Source: Parvibaculum lavamentivorans DS-1 | GTDB taxonomy: Bacteria > Pseudomonadota > Alphaproteobacteria > Parvibaculales > Parvibaculaceae | Direction: 5' to 3' | Assembly (NCBI RefSeq): GCF_000017565.1 | Contig: NC_009719.1 | Coordinates: forward strand, 1,550,001-1,614,000 | Length of the DNA: 64,000 bases | In this document: one piece after another, positions 27,065-39,758 of the stretch | How positions within the stretch are numbered: the stretch's first letter is position 1 | Layout: each line of letters opens with the position of its first letter | Notes under the pieces: model-generated | The model's input: only the letters and a program-made list of their open reading frames with translations | The model's database searches: none | Told to the model about the DNA's origin: nothing | Position numbers and translations under genes: made by a program

Positions 27065-27696
27065 AGGCCCATATAGGGCGAATGCGTCGGCCGAAGCCCG
27101 AGGCTCGTTACGGGTTTCTGCGGCGATGCGTCTGCCACCTTGGTGGATGCGTCGGGCTCCATATCGAGCTCATAGCTCCAGGACTGGCCGAAAGTCGCGG
27201 ACATCATGCCGAAAGAGACGGTTTCGCGCGGCTTGCCCTTTTCTGCTTCGCGCGCGATCTCGAGAGAGAAGTCCCGTGCCGCGCGGCGGTCGACCGGTAC
27301 GAAGCCGAGCAGTTCCGGATCGAGATCGGCGGCAGCGACCTTCTTTTCCTCCGCCTCGCCGCCGGGGCCCTGGAAGAGGGCGATCAGCCCACCGAAATCA
27401 TTGCTGGTGGCGACGGAGCCGCGGTCCTCGCAGAAGCCGCGGCCGTCGCGAAGCACCGCTTCGAGAAAGCGGCAGTCCTTGCCGGTCAGCGCGGAAAGAG
27501 CGTGCTCGCCGAGGTCGCGTCCGGTCATGATGGTGGAGGAGATACCGGCAATGGTCAGGATTTCGCCGATGGTCACCGCGCCGACTACCGGGGCCGCACA
27601 ACCCGTCAGGCCGAGAAGCCCAAGGCCCAGCGCCGCGGTGAGTAGCTGCCGTTTTCCGGATTTTCCTTGTGTCGAGATAGTCTTATCCCGCTTCAT
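27061..27696 (-). CDS. Putative lipoprotein of unknown function
   Basis: A 211-residue product with basic N-terminus, hydrophobic stretch LLTAALGLGLLGL and lipobox LTGC, lipidated Cys33. After it comes a short hydrophobic segment (APVVGAVTIGEILTIAGISSTIMTG) and then a soluble part with cysteines in KDCRFLEAVLRDGRGFCED. No family recognised, though such proteins occur next to TCA genes in related bacteria. ATG at 27696 has GGGGGCG upstream; a further ATG at 27711 is possible. Convergent with zapE. Confidence 0.72.
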   Translation of the reverse strand: MKRDKTISTQGKSGKRQLLTAALGLGLLGLTGCAAPVVGAVTIGEILTIAGISSTIMTGRDLGEHALSALTGKDCRFLEAVLRDGRGFCEDRGSVATSNDFGGLIALFQGPGGEAEEKKVAAADLDPELLGFVPVDRRAARDFSLEIAREAEKGKPRETVSFGMMSATFGQSWSYELDMEPDASTKVADASPQKPVTSLGLRPTHSPYMGL

Positions 27697-27834
27697 CACG
27701 CACGCCCCCATTTACCACGCCTCTGCGGATGCACATTTGGTGCCCCCGCCGGACGCCGCGCGATTCCCCCCGGAACCCCGCCTTTACCGCGCTCGTCCCG
27801 CGTCAGGTGCTTAACCATCTTGCGGGCTGAGTTC

Positions 27835-27849
27835 TTTACGTCGCGTAAA
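27835..27849. promoter_or_regulatory. Perfect inverted repeat upstream of mdh
   Basis: TTTACG and CGTAAA separated by TCG, in an AT-richer patch of the divergent region between the lipoprotein gene and mdh. The size and symmetry suit a dimeric repressor or activator. No regulator is assigned. An ATCGGAGG-type ribosome binding site for mdh lies near 27992. Confidence 0.35.
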
Positions 27850-27941
27850 AATCATGCTGCGGCACAGGCATCTGTGTCAACGTGAGACGATTTTGTTGGT
27901 TAATATTCGCGCCTGCCGGTTCCCGCCCGCGTTGCGAATGA

Positions 27942-29009
<1,068 letters not shown>

Positions 29010-29030
29010 TCCGTCTGCGAGCGGATATCC

Positions 29031-29061
29031 GAAAGGGCGGTCCTCTGGGCCGCCCTTTTTT
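29031..29061 (+). terminator. Rho-independent terminator after mdh
   Basis: AAAGGGCGGTCC and GGGCCGCCCTTTTTT form a GC stem with a short loop and a six-T tail. Confidence 0.92.
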
Positions 29062-29190
29062 GTCGGACCCCGCCCCCGCGGCCTTCTATTATGACATGAA
29101 GAATGCCAATATATTTCTTGAAATGGCGCCCGCACCATGTTTAATGTTATTCATTAAAACCGCATGGCGGGTTTGGGGGGAGGGATAGCG

Positions 29191-30336
29191 ATGAAGCGTC
29201 TTGTTGCGATCGGCATAGCCGGTCTGGTGGTTCTGGCAATTGCGGCTTTCGGCGTTCTCTGGTTTTCGCCTTCCGTTCAGGACGGGGCAATGAAGCGCAC
29301 GGCGCTCGGCCGGCTCGGCAGCGGCGACAATTCGGCGCTTCTCACCGACAATTCGCTGCATGTGTTCTTGTGCGGCACCGGTTCGCCGATGCCCGATCCC
29401 ACCCGCGCCAATGCCTGCACGGCGGTCATCGCCGGCGGGCACATCGTCGTCATCGACACAGGGCCGGGCTCCTGGTCGCGCATCGTGGCGGGCAAGCTGC
29501 CTGCGGGCAAAATCGGCACCATCCTCTTCACGCATCTTCATTCCGATCATATCGGCGCGCTTGGCGAGTTTGCCGTGCAGAGCTGGATCGGCGGCCGCGT
29601 CGTGCCGCTTGAGGTTTACGGGCCGGGCAAGCTCGAAGGAAGCGTACCGCCGCTCAATTCACTGGGCCATGCCTATGGCTCCTCGGGCACGGTGGATGTG
29701 GTGCGCGGTTTTGCCGAAGCGTTCGACTCGGATTCGGGCTACCGCATCCTCCATCACGGCACGGATTATCTCTCGCCTGAGGGTGCCCGGATCATCGGAC
29801 ACGAGATCGCCCGCCCGGCGCCGAATACGCTGGTGCCGGTATTCGACAAGGACGGGCTGCAGATTTCCGCCTTCCTCGTCGATCACCACCCCGTGGAGCC
29901 GGCCTTTGGCTACCGGGTGGAGTATCAGGGCCGCGTCGCCATCATCAGCGGCGACACCAAGCGGACGGAAAGCGTCGAACTGTTTTCTAAGGGCGCCGAC
30001 CTTCTCGTGCATGAAGCCCTCAACCACAGCATGTCGAGCATCATTTCCGAGGCCCTGACCGAAACCGACAATCTGCGCCTGGCGAAAATGGTTCACGACA
30101 CGCTCGACTATCACGCCTCGCCGGTCGATGCCGCCGAGATCGCGCGCGACGCCGGGGTGCCCATGCTGGTGCTGACGCATATCGTGCCGCCGCTGCCCAA
30201 TGCGCTCGCGCGCCACATATTCATGCGCGGCGTGGCGGAAGCGCGGGGCGATGGCGAGACCGTTCTGGGCTATGACGGACTGCTGGTCACGCTGCCGGGG
30301 AATTCGGACAAAATCGAAATCTCCGACCTCATGTGA
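29191..30336 (+). CDS. Membrane-anchored or exported metallo-beta-lactamase-fold hydrolase (RNase Z-like group)
   Basis: A 381-residue protein with an N-terminal hydrophobic segment at about 3-24 that acts as signal or anchor. The metal site motif HLHSDH lies at 115-120, preceded by DTGPGSWSR; SGDTKRTESV and LTHIVPP supply further ligands. The overall pattern resembles RNase Z/arylsulfatase-type MBL proteins, but export argues against tRNA processing. ATG at 29191 follows GGGGGGAGGGATAG, one of the best ribosome binding sites in the window. Single gene between mdh and sucC. Substrate unknown. Confidence 0.85.
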   Translation: MKRLVAIGIAGLVVLAIAAFGVLWFSPSVQDGAMKRTALGRLGSGDNSALLTDNSLHVFLCGTGSPMPDPTRANACTAVIAGGHIVVIDTGPGSWSRIVAGKLPAGKIGTILFTHLHSDHIGALGEFAVQSWIGGRVVPLEVYGPGKLEGSVPPLNSLGHAYGSSGTVDVVRGFAEAFDSDSGYRILHHGTDYLSPEGARIIGHEIARPAPNTLVPVFDKDGLQISAFLVDHHPVEPAFGYRVEYQGRVAIISGDTKRTESVELFSKGADLLVHEALNHSMSSIISEALTETDNLRLAKMVHDTLDYHASPVDAAEIARDAGVPMLVLTHIVPPLPNALARHIFMRGVAEARGDGETVLGYDGLLVTLPGNSDKIEISDLM

Positions 30337-30382
30337 CGCTGCGTCACCCCGCGCCGTGCGACCTATCCAGTTGGGACAATTG

Positions 30383-30423
30383 AACTTACTGTAAGTTGGG
30401 AAGCGTCTCACGGGGCGCTTCCC
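30383..30423 (+). promoter_or_regulatory. Two adjacent hairpins in the region upstream of sucC
   Basis: AACTTA (30383-30388) pairs with TAAGTT (30392-30397), immediately followed by GGGAAGCG (30398-30405) pairing with CGCTTCCC (30416-30423). They lie 130-170 bp before the sucC start, with no T run. They could be an operator, an RNA leader structure or the end of the previous unit. No known riboswitch pattern was recognised. Confidence 0.35.
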
Positions 30424-30552
30424 CGCCCAACTGCCGGTTGCGCCCATACGCTCGGGTGGTATAACTCCCGGCCATCCGACATATGTATCGGGCGATCTTT
30501 TACCTTCTGGCGTCGCAGGTTTCCCGCGCCGCCACCAGCCGGACGGTTTTTC

Positions 30553-31722
30553 ATGAACATTCACGAATACCAGGCCAAGGCCGTGCTCGCGAAGTATGGC
30601 GTGCCGGTGCCCAGCGGCCATGCGGCCTTCACGCCTGAGGAAGCGGTCGCGAAAGCGAAAGAACTCGGCGGGCCGGTCTGGGTCGTCAAGGCGCAGATCC
30701 ATGCAGGCGGCCGCGGCAAGGCCGGCGGCGTCAAGGTCGTGAAGTCGCTCGACGATGTGAAGAAGGAAGCGACACGGCTGATCGGCTCGACGCTCGTCAC
30801 GCATCAGACGGGCCCCGACGGCAAGGAAGTGAACCGCCTCTATATCGAGGACGGCTCCTCCATCTCCCGCGAGCTTTACCTCTCCATTCTCGTCGATCGC
30901 GCCACCTCGCGCGTCTCGTTCATCGTCTCGACCGAAGGCGGCATGGATATCGAGGAAGTGGCGAAGAAGACGCCGGAAAAAATTCTCAGCTTCTCGGTTG
31001 ATCCCGCCTCCGGCATCAGCGGCTTTCACGGCCGCAAGGTCGCCTATGCGCTCGGCCTTGAAGGCGACCAGGTGAAGCAGGGCGTCGCCCTCATCGAAAA
31101 GCTCTACAAGGCCTTCGTCACCGAAGACATGAGCATGCTCGAGATCAATCCGCTCGTCGTCACTGGCGAGGGCAATCTGCTCTGCCTCGACGCCAAGGTA
31201 AACTTCGATTCGAACGCGCTCTACCGTCACAAGGACATTGTCGAGCTGCGCGACCTCACGGAAGAAGATCCTGCCGAGGTCGAAGCGTCGAAATACGACC
31301 TCAACTACATCAAGCTCGACGGCAAGATCGGCTGCATGGTCAACGGCGCCGGTCTCGCCATGGCGACCATGGACATCATCAAGCTTTATGGCTCCGAGCC
31401 CGCGAACTTCCTCGATGTCGGCGGCGGCGCGACGAAGGAGAAGGTCACGGCGGCCTTCAAGATCATTCTGTCGGATCCGAGCGTCGAAGGCATTCTCGTC
31501 AACATCTTCGGCGGCATCATGCGTTGCGACATCATTGCCGAGGGCGTCATCGCCGCGGCGAAGGAAGTCTCGCTCAGCGTGCCGCTCGTCGTGCGCCTCG
31601 AAGGCACGAATGTCGATCTCGGCAAGAAGATCATGGCCGAGAGCGGCCTGCCCATCATTTCAGCGGACAACCTCGCCGATGCGGCCGAGAAAATCGTCAA
31701 AGCCGTGAAGGAGGCCGCATAA
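30553..31722 (+). CDS. sucC: Succinyl-CoA synthetase beta subunit
   Basis: With SucD makes succinate and NTP from succinyl-CoA. 389 residues. ATP-grasp start [36 protein letters not shown] in the nucleotide site, EINPLVV, and the CoA-ligase half with [19 protein letters not shown] and [10 protein letters not shown]. Its TAA overlaps the sucD ATG by one base. It leads sucCD, separated from sucA by a terminator. Confidence 0.98.
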   Translation: MNIHEYQAKAVLAKYGVPVPSGHAAFTPEEAVAKAKELGGPVWVVKAQIHAGGRGKAGGVKVVKSLDDVKKEATRLIGSTLVTHQTGPDGKEVNRLYIEDGSSISRELYLSILVDRATSRVSFIVSTEGGMDIEEVAKKTPEKILSFSVDPASGISGFHGRKVAYALGLEGDQVKQGVALIEKLYKAFVTEDMSMLEINPLVVTGEGNLLCLDAKVNFDSNALYRHKDIVELRDLTEEDPAEVEASKYDLNYIKLDGKIGCMVNGAGLAMATMDIIKLYGSEPANFLDVGGGATKEKVTAAFKIILSDPSVEGILVNIFGGIMRCDIIAEGVIAAAKEVSLSVPLVVRLEGTNVDLGKKIMAESGLPIISADNLADAAEKIVKAVKEAA

Positions 31723-32597
31723 TGTCCGTTCTCGTCGACAAGAACACGAAAGTCATCTGTCAGGGCTTCACGGGTAATCAGGGTACGTTCCATTCGGAGC
31801 AGGCGATTGCCTACGGGACCAAAATGGTCGGCGGCGTCAGCCCCGGCAAAGGCGGCTCGAAGCATCTCGACCTTCCCGTTTTCAACACGGTCGCGGAAGC
31901 GGTCGAGAAGACGGGCGCGACGGCGTCTGCCATCTATGTGCCGCCGCCTTTCGCGGCCGACGCGATCCTCGAGGCGATCGATGCCGGCATCGAGCTTGCC
32001 GTCTGCATCACCGAGGGCATTCCGGTGCTCGACATGGTGAAGGTGAAGCGCGCGCTGCAGGGCTCGAACACGCGCCTCGTCGGTCCGAACTGCCCGGGCG
32101 TCATCACGCCGGACGAATGCAAGATCGGCATCATGCCGGGCCACATCCACAAGCCCGGTTCGGTCGGCATCGTTTCGCGCTCCGGCACGCTCACCTATGA
32201 AGCGGTGGCGCAGACGACCGCGGCCGGCCTTGGCCAGTCGACCTGCATCGGCATCGGCGGCGATCCGGTCAACGGCACCAACTTCATCGATTGCCTGGAG
32301 ATGTTCCTGGGCGACCCGGATACCACCTCGATCATCATGATTGGCGAAATCGGCGGCTCGGCGGAAGAAGATGCGGCCGAGTTCCTGAAGGCCTCCAAGG
32401 TCAAAAAGCCCATCGTCGGCTTCATCGCGGGCGTGACGGCCCCTCCCGGCCGCCGTATGGGCCATGCCGGCGCGATCATTTCAGGCGGCAAGGGCGGCGC
32501 CGAGGACAAGATGGAAGCGATGCGGTCGGCGGGAATCACCGTCGCCAAGTCGCCCTCCGCGCTCGGCACCACGCTGGTCGAGGTCCTCAAGGGGTAG
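31722..32597 (+). CDS. sucD: Succinyl-CoA synthetase alpha subunit
   Basis: Carries the CoA site and the phosphohistidine of the enzyme. 291 residues. [17 protein letters not shown], the [10 protein letters not shown] loop, [25 protein letters not shown] and the active-site histidine in [17 protein letters not shown]. The start overlaps the sucC stop (TAATG). Followed by a terminator. Confidence 0.98.
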   Translation: MSVLVDKNTKVICQGFTGNQGTFHSEQAIAYGTKMVGGVSPGKGGSKHLDLPVFNTVAEAVEKTGATASAIYVPPPFAADAILEAIDAGIELAVCITEGIPVLDMVKVKRALQGSNTRLVGPNCPGVITPDECKIGIMPGHIHKPGSVGIVSRSGTLTYEAVAQTTAAGLGQSTCIGIGGDPVNGTNFIDCLEMFLGDPDTTSIIMIGEIGGSAEEDAAEFLKASKVKKPIVGFIAGVTAPPGRRMGHAGAIISGGKGGAEDKMEAMRSAGITVAKSPSALGTTLVEVLKG

Positions 32598-32623
32598 GGA
32601 TCGGCCGTGATTTGAACGAAACC

Positions 32624-32661
32624 AGCGGGGTTTCCGGTTTTCCGGCAGCCCCGCTTCTTTT
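32624..32661 (+). terminator. Terminator between sucD and sucA
   Basis: AGCGGGG (32624-32630) pairs with CCCCGCT (32649-32655), with an inner CCGG/CCGG pair, followed by TCTTTTTT. It implies that sucA has its own promoter in 32662-32843. Confidence 0.8.
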
Positions 32662-32843
32662 TTGAACCCTTTGTTGACGGGTGGCGTGTTAATTTGTCAT
32701 CCGTTTACTATATGCTTCTCGCGCGAACGGTGTTTTGGCCCTGTTAACAAGGCTAGTTGCGCGCTTCTCTGGTTTTCTTCCAGAATGTGCCGTCAAGGCA
32801 AAATGCGTTGACAGGCCCATTGCCTCTGTGGCAATTTTCCTCC

Positions 32844-35800
32844 ATGAAACTTTCCGACTGGCTCGAAACAAACAATCTGACGGCGAGTGCCTTCGCCGAG
32901 CAGCTTGGTGTTTCCGTGTCCACGGTCACTCGCTGCATGAACGGTCAGCGCCGGCCTGAATGGCCCACGCTGGACTCGATCTTCAAGGCGACGGGCGGCG
33001 CGGTGACGCCCAATGATTTTCTGTCCGATGCCGCGGCTCTTCAGGGAACGGCGCCTGCCTCCCCAAAGCCAAATGGATCCGATCCGATGAGCAGTAATGG
33101 TTCGAACGACCGCTTCGAGCGGACGTCGTTTCTCTATGGCGGCAACGCGCTCTTTGTCGAGCAGCTCTATGCCCGCTACCAGAAAGACCCCCAATCGGTC
33201 GATGCGGAGTGGCGCACCTTTTTCGAAAGCCTCGGCGATGCGCCCGAAGACGTGCTGAAGGAAGCCAGGGGCGCCTCCTGGCAGCGCGCCGACTGGCCGA
33301 TCGCCGCCAATGGCGAACTGGTGAGCGCGCTTGACGGCAACTGGGGTGCGACGACGGCCGTTGAGGCCGGCAAGGTCAAGGACAAGATCGCGGAGCGCCG
33401 TCCGGCGGCCAGCGAAGAGGAAATTCGCGCGGCAACGCTCGATTCCGTCCGTGCGCTGATGATGATCCGCGCCTATCGTATTCGCGGCCATCTCGATGCC
33501 GATATCGATCCGCTGAAGCTTCGTCCGAAGTCGCAGCATCCCGAATTGCAGCCTGAAAGCTATGGCTTCGGGCCGGACGATCTCGACCGGCCGATCTTCA
33601 TCGACCATGTGCTCGGCCTCGAAACGGCGACCGTGCGCGAGATGCTCGACATCCTGCGCCGCACCTATTGCGGAACGCTCGCCGTCGAATTCATGCATAT
33701 CGGCGATCCCGAAGAAAAGGCGTGGATACAGGAACGCATCGAAGGGCCGGACAAGGAAATCGCCTTCACGGACATGGGCCGTTCGGCGATCCTCGACAAG
33801 CTTATCCAGGCGGAAGGCTTCGAAAAGTTCTGCGGCGTCAAATATGTCGGCACCAAGCGTTTCGGTCTCGATGGCGCGGAAGCGATGATCCCGGCGCTCG
33901 AACAGATCATCAAGCGCGGCGGCGCGCTCGGCGCCAAGGAAATCGTTTTCGGCATGGCCCATCGCGGCCGGCTCAATGTGCTGACCAACGTGATGTCGAA
34001 GCCCTATCACGCGGTTTTTCACGAGTTCAAGGGCGGTTCCTCGACGCCGGAAGACGTCGATGGTTCAGGCGACGTGAAGTATCACCTCGGCGCCTCGTCG
34101 GACCGTGAGTTCGACGGCAACAAGGTGCATCTCTCGCTCACCGCCAATCCGTCGCATCTCGAAATCGTCGATCCCGTCGTGCTCGGCAAGGCGCGCGCGA
34201 AGCAGGACCAGCATCACGACCGCCAGCGCGGTTCGGTGATCCCGCTCCTCATTCACGGCGATGCCGCCTTCGCGGGCCAGGGCATCGTCGCCGAGTGTCT
34301 CGGCCTGTCCGACCTCAAGGGGCATCGGACAGGCGGCTCGATCCATTTCATCATCAACAACCAGATCGGCTTCACGACGAGCCCGATCAACAGCCGCTCG
34401 TCGCCCTATCCCTCGGATGTGGCGAAGATGGTGCAGGCGCCGATCTTCCATGTGAATGGCGACGACCCGGAAGCGGTTGTCCATGCCGCCAAGATCGCGA
34501 CCGAGTTCCGCCAGCGCTTCAACAAGCCTGTCGTGATCGACATGTTCTGTTATCGCCGCTTCGGTCATAACGAAGGCGACGATCCGAGCATGACGCAGCC
34601 GCTCATGTACGAAAAGATCAAGGATCATCCGACGACGCTGCAGATTTATTCGCAGCGGCTGATCGAGGAAAACCTGATGACGGCGGCGGAAGTCGATGAG
34701 CGGCTTGCTGCTTTCCGCGCCGAGCTCGAAAGTCATTACGAGGCCGCGGGCACTTTCCGTCCCAACAAGGCGGACTGGCTCGATGGCCGCTGGTCCGGCT
34801 TCAGCAAGGCGGAAGGCGAAGCGCGCCGGGGCGAAACGGCCGTCGAGGTCGACAGGCTGCGTGAGATCGGCCGCAAGATCACCGAGGTGCCGGAAGGCTT
34901 CCACATCCACAAGACCATCCAGCGCTTTCTGGACAATCGGCGGAAATCGATTGAAACCGGCGAAGGCATCGACTGGTCGACGGCGGAGGCGCTCGCCTTC
35001 GGTTCGCTGGTCTCCGAGGGCATCAAGGTCCGTCTCTCGGGTCAGGATTCCGAGCGCGGCACCTTCGTGCAGCGCCATTCGGTGCTGAACGATCAGCAGA
35101 CCGAAGACCGTTACGTGCCGCTCAACAATATCTCCGAGGGCCAGGCCGAATACGAAGTCATCAACTCGATGCTGTCGGAAGCCGCCGTTCTCGGTTTCGA
35201 GTATGGTTACAGCCTCGCCGAGCCGAATGCGCTTGTGCTCTGGGAAGCGCAGTTCGGCGACTTCGCAAACGGCGCGCAGGTCGTGATCGACCAGTTCATT
35301 TCGTCGGGCGAGCGGAAATGGCTTCGCATGTCGGGCCTCGTCATGCTGCTGCCGCATGGTTATGAGGGGCAGGGGCCGGAACATTCCTCCGCCCGCCTCG
35401 AGCGCTTCCTGCAGATGTGCGCGGAAGACAACATGCAGGTCGCGAACTGCACCACGCCGATGAACTATTTCCACATTCTGCGCCGGCAGATGCACCGCAA
35501 GTTCCGCAAGCCGCTCATCCTGATGACGCCGAAGTCCCTTCTGCGTCACAAGCGGGCGGTGTCGAGGATCGAGGAGTTCGGTGCCGGTTCGTCCTTCCAC
35601 CGTGTGTTGTGGGACGATGCGGAGCTGCTGCCCGACCAGAAGATCAAGCTTTTGCCCGACAAGGACATCAAGCGCGTCGTGCTCTGCTCGGGCAAGGTCT
35701 ATTACGATCTCTATGAAGAGCGCGAGCGCCGCGGCATCAACGACATCTACATCCTGCGCGTGGAGCAGCTTTACCCCGTTCCCGCGAAGTCGCTGATGAC

Positions 35801-36038
35801 GGAGCTGGCGCGTTTTCCCGAAGCGGAATTCGTCTGGTGCCAGGAAGAGCCGAAGAACATGGGCGCCTGGAACTTCATCGAACCCAATATCGAATGGGTG
35901 CTCAATCATGTCGGCACGCGCTATCGCCGCGCAACCTATGCCGGCCGTCCGGCATCGGCGGCCACGGCGTCGGGCCTCATGAGCAGGCACAATCAGGAAC
36001 TCAACCAGCTTCTTTCGGAAGCGCTGAAGATCGATTGA
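32844..36038 (+). CDS. sucA: 2-oxoglutarate dehydrogenase E1 with N-terminal helix-turn-helix domain
   Basis: Decarboxylates 2-oxoglutarate with ThDP and passes the succinyl group to SucB. From ATG 32844 the frame gives 1064 residues. Residues 1-60 are a Cro/CI-type HTH ([20 protein letters not shown], then [15 protein letters not shown] and [10 protein letters not shown]), 61-81 a flexible linker, and at Met82 (base 33087) the ordinary E1 start begins ([20 protein letters not shown]). There is no stop between them. E1 motifs follow: [20 protein letters not shown] and [10 protein letters not shown] for ThDP/Mg, and a C-terminal transketolase-like half with [11 protein letters not shown]. Neither start has a strong ribosome binding site; ordinary SucA of 983 residues may also be made from 33087. 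In lactate-to-TCA terms the enzyme itself looks intact. Confidence 0.93.
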   Translation: MKLSDWLETNNLTASAFAEQLGVSVSTVTRCMNGQRRPEWPTLDSIFKATGGAVTPNDFLSDAAALQGTAPASPKPNGSDPMSSNGSNDRFERTSFLYGGNALFVEQLYARYQKDPQSVDAEWRTFFESLGDAPEDVLKEARGASWQRADWPIAANGELVSALDGNWGATTAVEAGKVKDKIAERRPAASEEEIRAATLDSVRALMMIRAYRIRGHLDADIDPLKLRPKSQHPELQPESYGFGPDDLDRPIFIDHVLGLETATVREMLDILRRTYCGTLAVEFMHIGDPEEKAWIQERIEGPDKEIAFTDMGRSAILDKLIQAEGFEKFCGVKYVGTKRFGLDGAEAMIPALEQIIKRGGALGAKEIVFGMAHRGRLNVLTNVMSKPYHAVFHEFKGGSSTPEDVDGSGDVKYHLGASSDREFDGNKVHLSLTANPSHLEIVDPVVLGKARAKQDQHHDRQRGSVIPLLIHGDAAFAGQGIVAECLGLSDLKGHRTGGSIHFIINNQIGFTTSPINSRSSPYPSDVAKMVQAPIFHVNGDDPEAVVHAAKIATEFRQRFNKPVVIDMFCYRRFGHNEGDDPSMTQPLMYEKIKDHPTTLQIYSQRLIEENLMTAAEVDERLAAFRAELESHYEAAGTFRPNKADWLDGRWSGFSKAEGEARRGETAVEVDRLREIGRKITEVPEGFHIHKTIQRFLDNRRKSIETGEGIDWSTAEALAFGSLVSEGIKVRLSGQDSERGTFVQRHSVLNDQQTEDRYVPLNNISEGQAEYEVINSMLSEAAVLGFEYGYSLAEPNALVLWEAQFGDFANGAQVVIDQFISSGERKWLRMSGLVMLLPHGYEGQGPEHSSARLERFLQMCAEDNMQVANCTTPMNYFHILRRQMHRKFRKPLILMTPKSLLRHKRAVSRIEEFGAGSSFHRVLWDDAELLPDQKIKLLPDKDIKRVVLCSGKVYYDLYEERERRGINDIYILRVEQLYPVPAKSLMTELARFPEAEFVWCQEEPKNMGAWNFIEPNIEWVLNHVGTRYRRATYAGRPASAATASGLMSRHNQELNQLLSEALKID

Positions 36039-36078
36039 TCTCGCGGCGCGGAGAAGCGTTCGGAAAGGCAGAAGACCA

Positions 36079-37320
<1,242 letters not shown>

Positions 37321-37328
37321 GGTAAACA

Positions 37329-38720
37329 ATGGCTGACTCATTCGACCTCGTGGTGATCGGCGCCGGGCCCGGCGGCTATGAATGCGCAATCAAATCGGCG
37401 CAGCTCGGCCTCTCGGTTGCCGTGGTCGAAAAGCGCGACCGTCTGGGCGGCACCTGCCTCAATGTCGGCTGCATTCCCTCGAAGGCGCTGCTCCACGCAT
37501 CGGAACTGTTCCACGAGGCGAGCGCCAGCTTCCCCGGCATGGGCATCGAGGTCGGGACGCCGAAGCTCAATCTCGGCCAGATGCTCTCCTTCAAGGACGA
37601 AGCCGTCGACGGCAACACCAAGGGCGTCGAGTTCCTGTTCAAGAAGAACAAGATCGAATGGGTGAAGGGCGAAGGCCGCATCGAAGCCAAGGGCAAGGTG
37701 AAGGTCGGCGACCGCGTGCTCGAAGCGAAGAACATCGTGATCGCGACCGGCTCCGATGTCGCAAGGCTGCCGGGCATCGAGATCGACGAAAAGACGATTG
37801 TCTCCTCCACAGGCGCCCTCACGCTCGAGAAGGTGCCGGGCAAACTCCTCGTCATCGGCGGCGGCGTCATCGGCCTTGAGCTCGGTTCCGTCTGGTCCCG
37901 CCTCGGCGCGGAAGTCACCGTGGTCGAATTCCTCGACAACATCCTTCCCGGCATGGATGGCGAGGTCGTGAAGAATTTCACGCGCATCCTCAAGAAGCAG
38001 GGTTTCGCCTTCAAGCTCGGCGCCAAGGTGTCGAAGGTCGAGAAGCAGAAATCCGGCCTCAAGGTTTCGGTCGAGCCCGCCAAGGGCGGCGACGCCGAAA
38101 CGCTCGATGCCGATGTCGTGCTCGTCTCCATCGGCCGCACCGCCTATACGCAAGGCCTCGGCCTCGACAAACTCGGCGTGAAGACGGACAAGCGCGGCCG
38201 CGTCGAAATCGACGCGGGCTTCAAGACCAATGTCGACGGCATCTATGCGATCGGCGATTGCGTCGCGGGCCCCATGCTCGCCCACAAGGCGATGGAAGAG
38301 GGCGTGGCGCTGGCCGAGCAGCTCGCGGGCCATTACGGCGCCGTGAATTACGACGTCATCCCCGGCGTCGTCTATACCTCGCCGGAAGTCGCAAGCGTCG
38401 GCAAGACGGAAGAGCAGTTGAAGGAAGCGGGCATCGACTATAATGCCGGCAAGTTCCCGTTCACGGCGAATGGCCGCGCCAAGGCGAACAAGACCACCGA
38501 AGGCTTCGTCAAGATTCTCGCCGACAAGAAGACAGACCGCATCCTCGGCATTCACATCATCGGCGTCGGCGCGGGCGAAATGATCGCGCAGGCCGTCACC
38601 GCGATGGAATTCTCGTCAAGCTCCGAAGACATCGCCCGCATGTGCATCGCGCACCCGACCATGTCGGAAGCGATCAAGGAAGCCGCGCTGGCGGTCACGG
38701 GCCTGCCGATCCATATGTAA
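37329..38720 (+). CDS. lpd: Dihydrolipoyl dehydrogenase (E3)
   Basis: FAD enzyme that reoxidises the dihydrolipoyl groups of E2. 463 residues. FAD motif [10 protein letters not shown] near 11-20; redox disulfide in [20 protein letters not shown] motif [13 protein letters not shown]; second FAD motif [17 protein letters not shown]-terminal active-site [14 protein letters not shown]. Starts 8 bp after sucB and is co-transcribed with sucAB. A short palindromic repeat follows. Confidence 0.98.
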   Translation: MADSFDLVVIGAGPGGYECAIKSAQLGLSVAVVEKRDRLGGTCLNVGCIPSKALLHASELFHEASASFPGMGIEVGTPKLNLGQMLSFKDEAVDGNTKGVEFLFKKNKIEWVKGEGRIEAKGKVKVGDRVLEAKNIVIATGSDVARLPGIEIDEKTIVSSTGALTLEKVPGKLLVIGGGVIGLELGSVWSRLGAEVTVVEFLDNILPGMDGEVVKNFTRILKKQGFAFKLGAKVSKVEKQKSGLKVSVEPAKGGDAETLDADVVLVSIGRTAYTQGLGLDKLGVKTDKRGRVEIDAGFKTNVDGIYAIGDCVAGPMLAHKAMEEGVALAEQLAGHYGAVNYDVIPGVVYTSPEVASVGKTEEQLKEAGIDYNAGKFPFTANGRAKANKTTEGFVKILADKKTDRILGIHIIGVGAGEMIAQAVTAMEFSSSSEDIARMCIAHPTMSEAIKEAALAVTGLPIHM

Positions 38721-38732
38721 GTCCGTCCCTTT

Positions 38733-38762
38733 CCTGCCACCCTCCCGCAGGGGGAGGGTGGA
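38733..38762. repeat. Solo end of the dispersed CCACCCTCCC repeat (copy C)
   Basis: CTGCCACCCTCCC followed by GGGGAGGGTGGA, a 30-bp palindrome equal to the terminal arm of the long repeats at 18879-19053 and 49736-49912. It lies between the converging lpd and xerC genes and can serve as terminator for both. Confidence 0.7.
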
Positions 38763-38777
38763 AGAAGGGTGGCCTCT

Positions 38778-39758
38778 CTACCGCCTTCTCTTCGCCTTGT
38801 CGTAAACCTCCAGCAGCCGCGCGGCGTCGACTTCCGTATACATCTGCGTGGTCGACAGGCTCGCATGGCCGAGCAGTTCCTGGATCGAGCGCAGGTCGCC
38901 GCCGCCCGCCAGAAGATGCGTCGCAAAGCTGTGGCGGAGCGCATGGGGCGTGGCCGATTCCGGCAGGCCGAGACGCCGCCTGAGGCGCGTCATCGTTTCG
39001 CGCACCTGCCGCTGGCCGAGCCGCGCGCCCCGTGAGCCGACAAAGAGCGGATCGTCTTTCGCAAGTCCGTGCGGACAAAGCCTCAGATAATCGTCGACAG
39101 CCATTCGCGCCGCCGGCAGCACAGGCACGACCCGTTCCTTGCCGCCCTTGCCGGTGATGCGCAGCACGTCCTTCAGCGGTGCCTCGCTCCGGTTGAGGCC
39201 CAGCGCCTCCGACACGCGAAGCCCGCATCCATAAAGCAATGTCAGCACCGCAATGTCGCGCGCCCCGATCCAGGGTTCCTCATGGGCGATTTCGGCTTCG
39301 TCCAGCAGCTCGCGCGCGCCGGCAGCGGTCAGCGGTTTTGGAATGGCGTGCGGCAGCTTCGGCGAGCGCAGCGCCGTTGCCGATGCGTTCGAGAGCACAT
39401 GCGTGCGGTCGAGAAAGCGGAAGAAGGAGCGAACGCTCGACAGCATCCGCGCCAGGGAGCGACTTTGCAGCCCGTCCTTGCGGCGCTGGCTCACAAAGGC
39501 GCGGAAGTCGCGCAGCTCCAGCCGGCCGAGATCCTTCAGCGTCGCCGGTCCGCCGAGGTGATCCACCAGAAATTCAAAGAAGCGCGTCAGGTCGCGATGA
39601 TAATTGATGAGCGTCGCCTCGCTCATGCGCCGCTCGCCCATCAGGTGGGAATACCAGTTGCGGATTTCGGTCCGTGCATCCCCGCTCGCGGGGATCGTCC
39701 GCGCGGCGTCGTCCGGCGCGGGCGCGCCGCCTATCGCGCGGGCGGCAGGTCGAGCCAT
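38778..39758 (-). CDS. xerC: Tyrosine recombinase XerC
   Basis: Site-specific recombinase that resolves chromosome dimers at dif with XerD. 326 residues. N-terminal core-binding SAM-like domain ~25-125; catalytic residues Arg181 (GLRVSE), Lys204 (GKGGKER), His272 and Arg275 (HALRHSFATH), His298 (LGHAS) and nucleophile Tyr307 (TQMYT) are all present. The chosen ATG overlaps the end of the DUF484 gene by 28 bases. The XerC rather than XerD call rests mainly on the neighbouring DUF484 gene. Confidence 0.92.
   Translation of the reverse strand: MARPAARAIGGAPAPDDAARTIPASGDARTEIRNWYSHLMGERRMSEATLINYHRDLTRFFEFLVDHLGGPATLKDLGRLELRDFRAFVSQRRKDGLQSRSLARMLSSVRSFFRFLDRTHVLSNASATALRSPKLPHAIPKPLTAAGARELLDEAEIAHEEPWIGARDIAVLTLLYGCGLRVSEALGLNRSEAPLKDVLRITGKGGKERVVPVLPAARMAVDDYLRLCPHGLAKDDPLFVGSRGARLGQRQVRETMTRLRRRLGLPESATPHALRHSFATHLLAGGGDLRSIQELLGHASLSTTQMYTEVDAARLLEVYDKAKRRR

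Noticed and set aside
38778-39758. Phage or integron integrase and attachment site
   Set aside because: All neighbours are housekeeping, no direct repeats or tRNA are near, and the DUF484 partner fits XerC.
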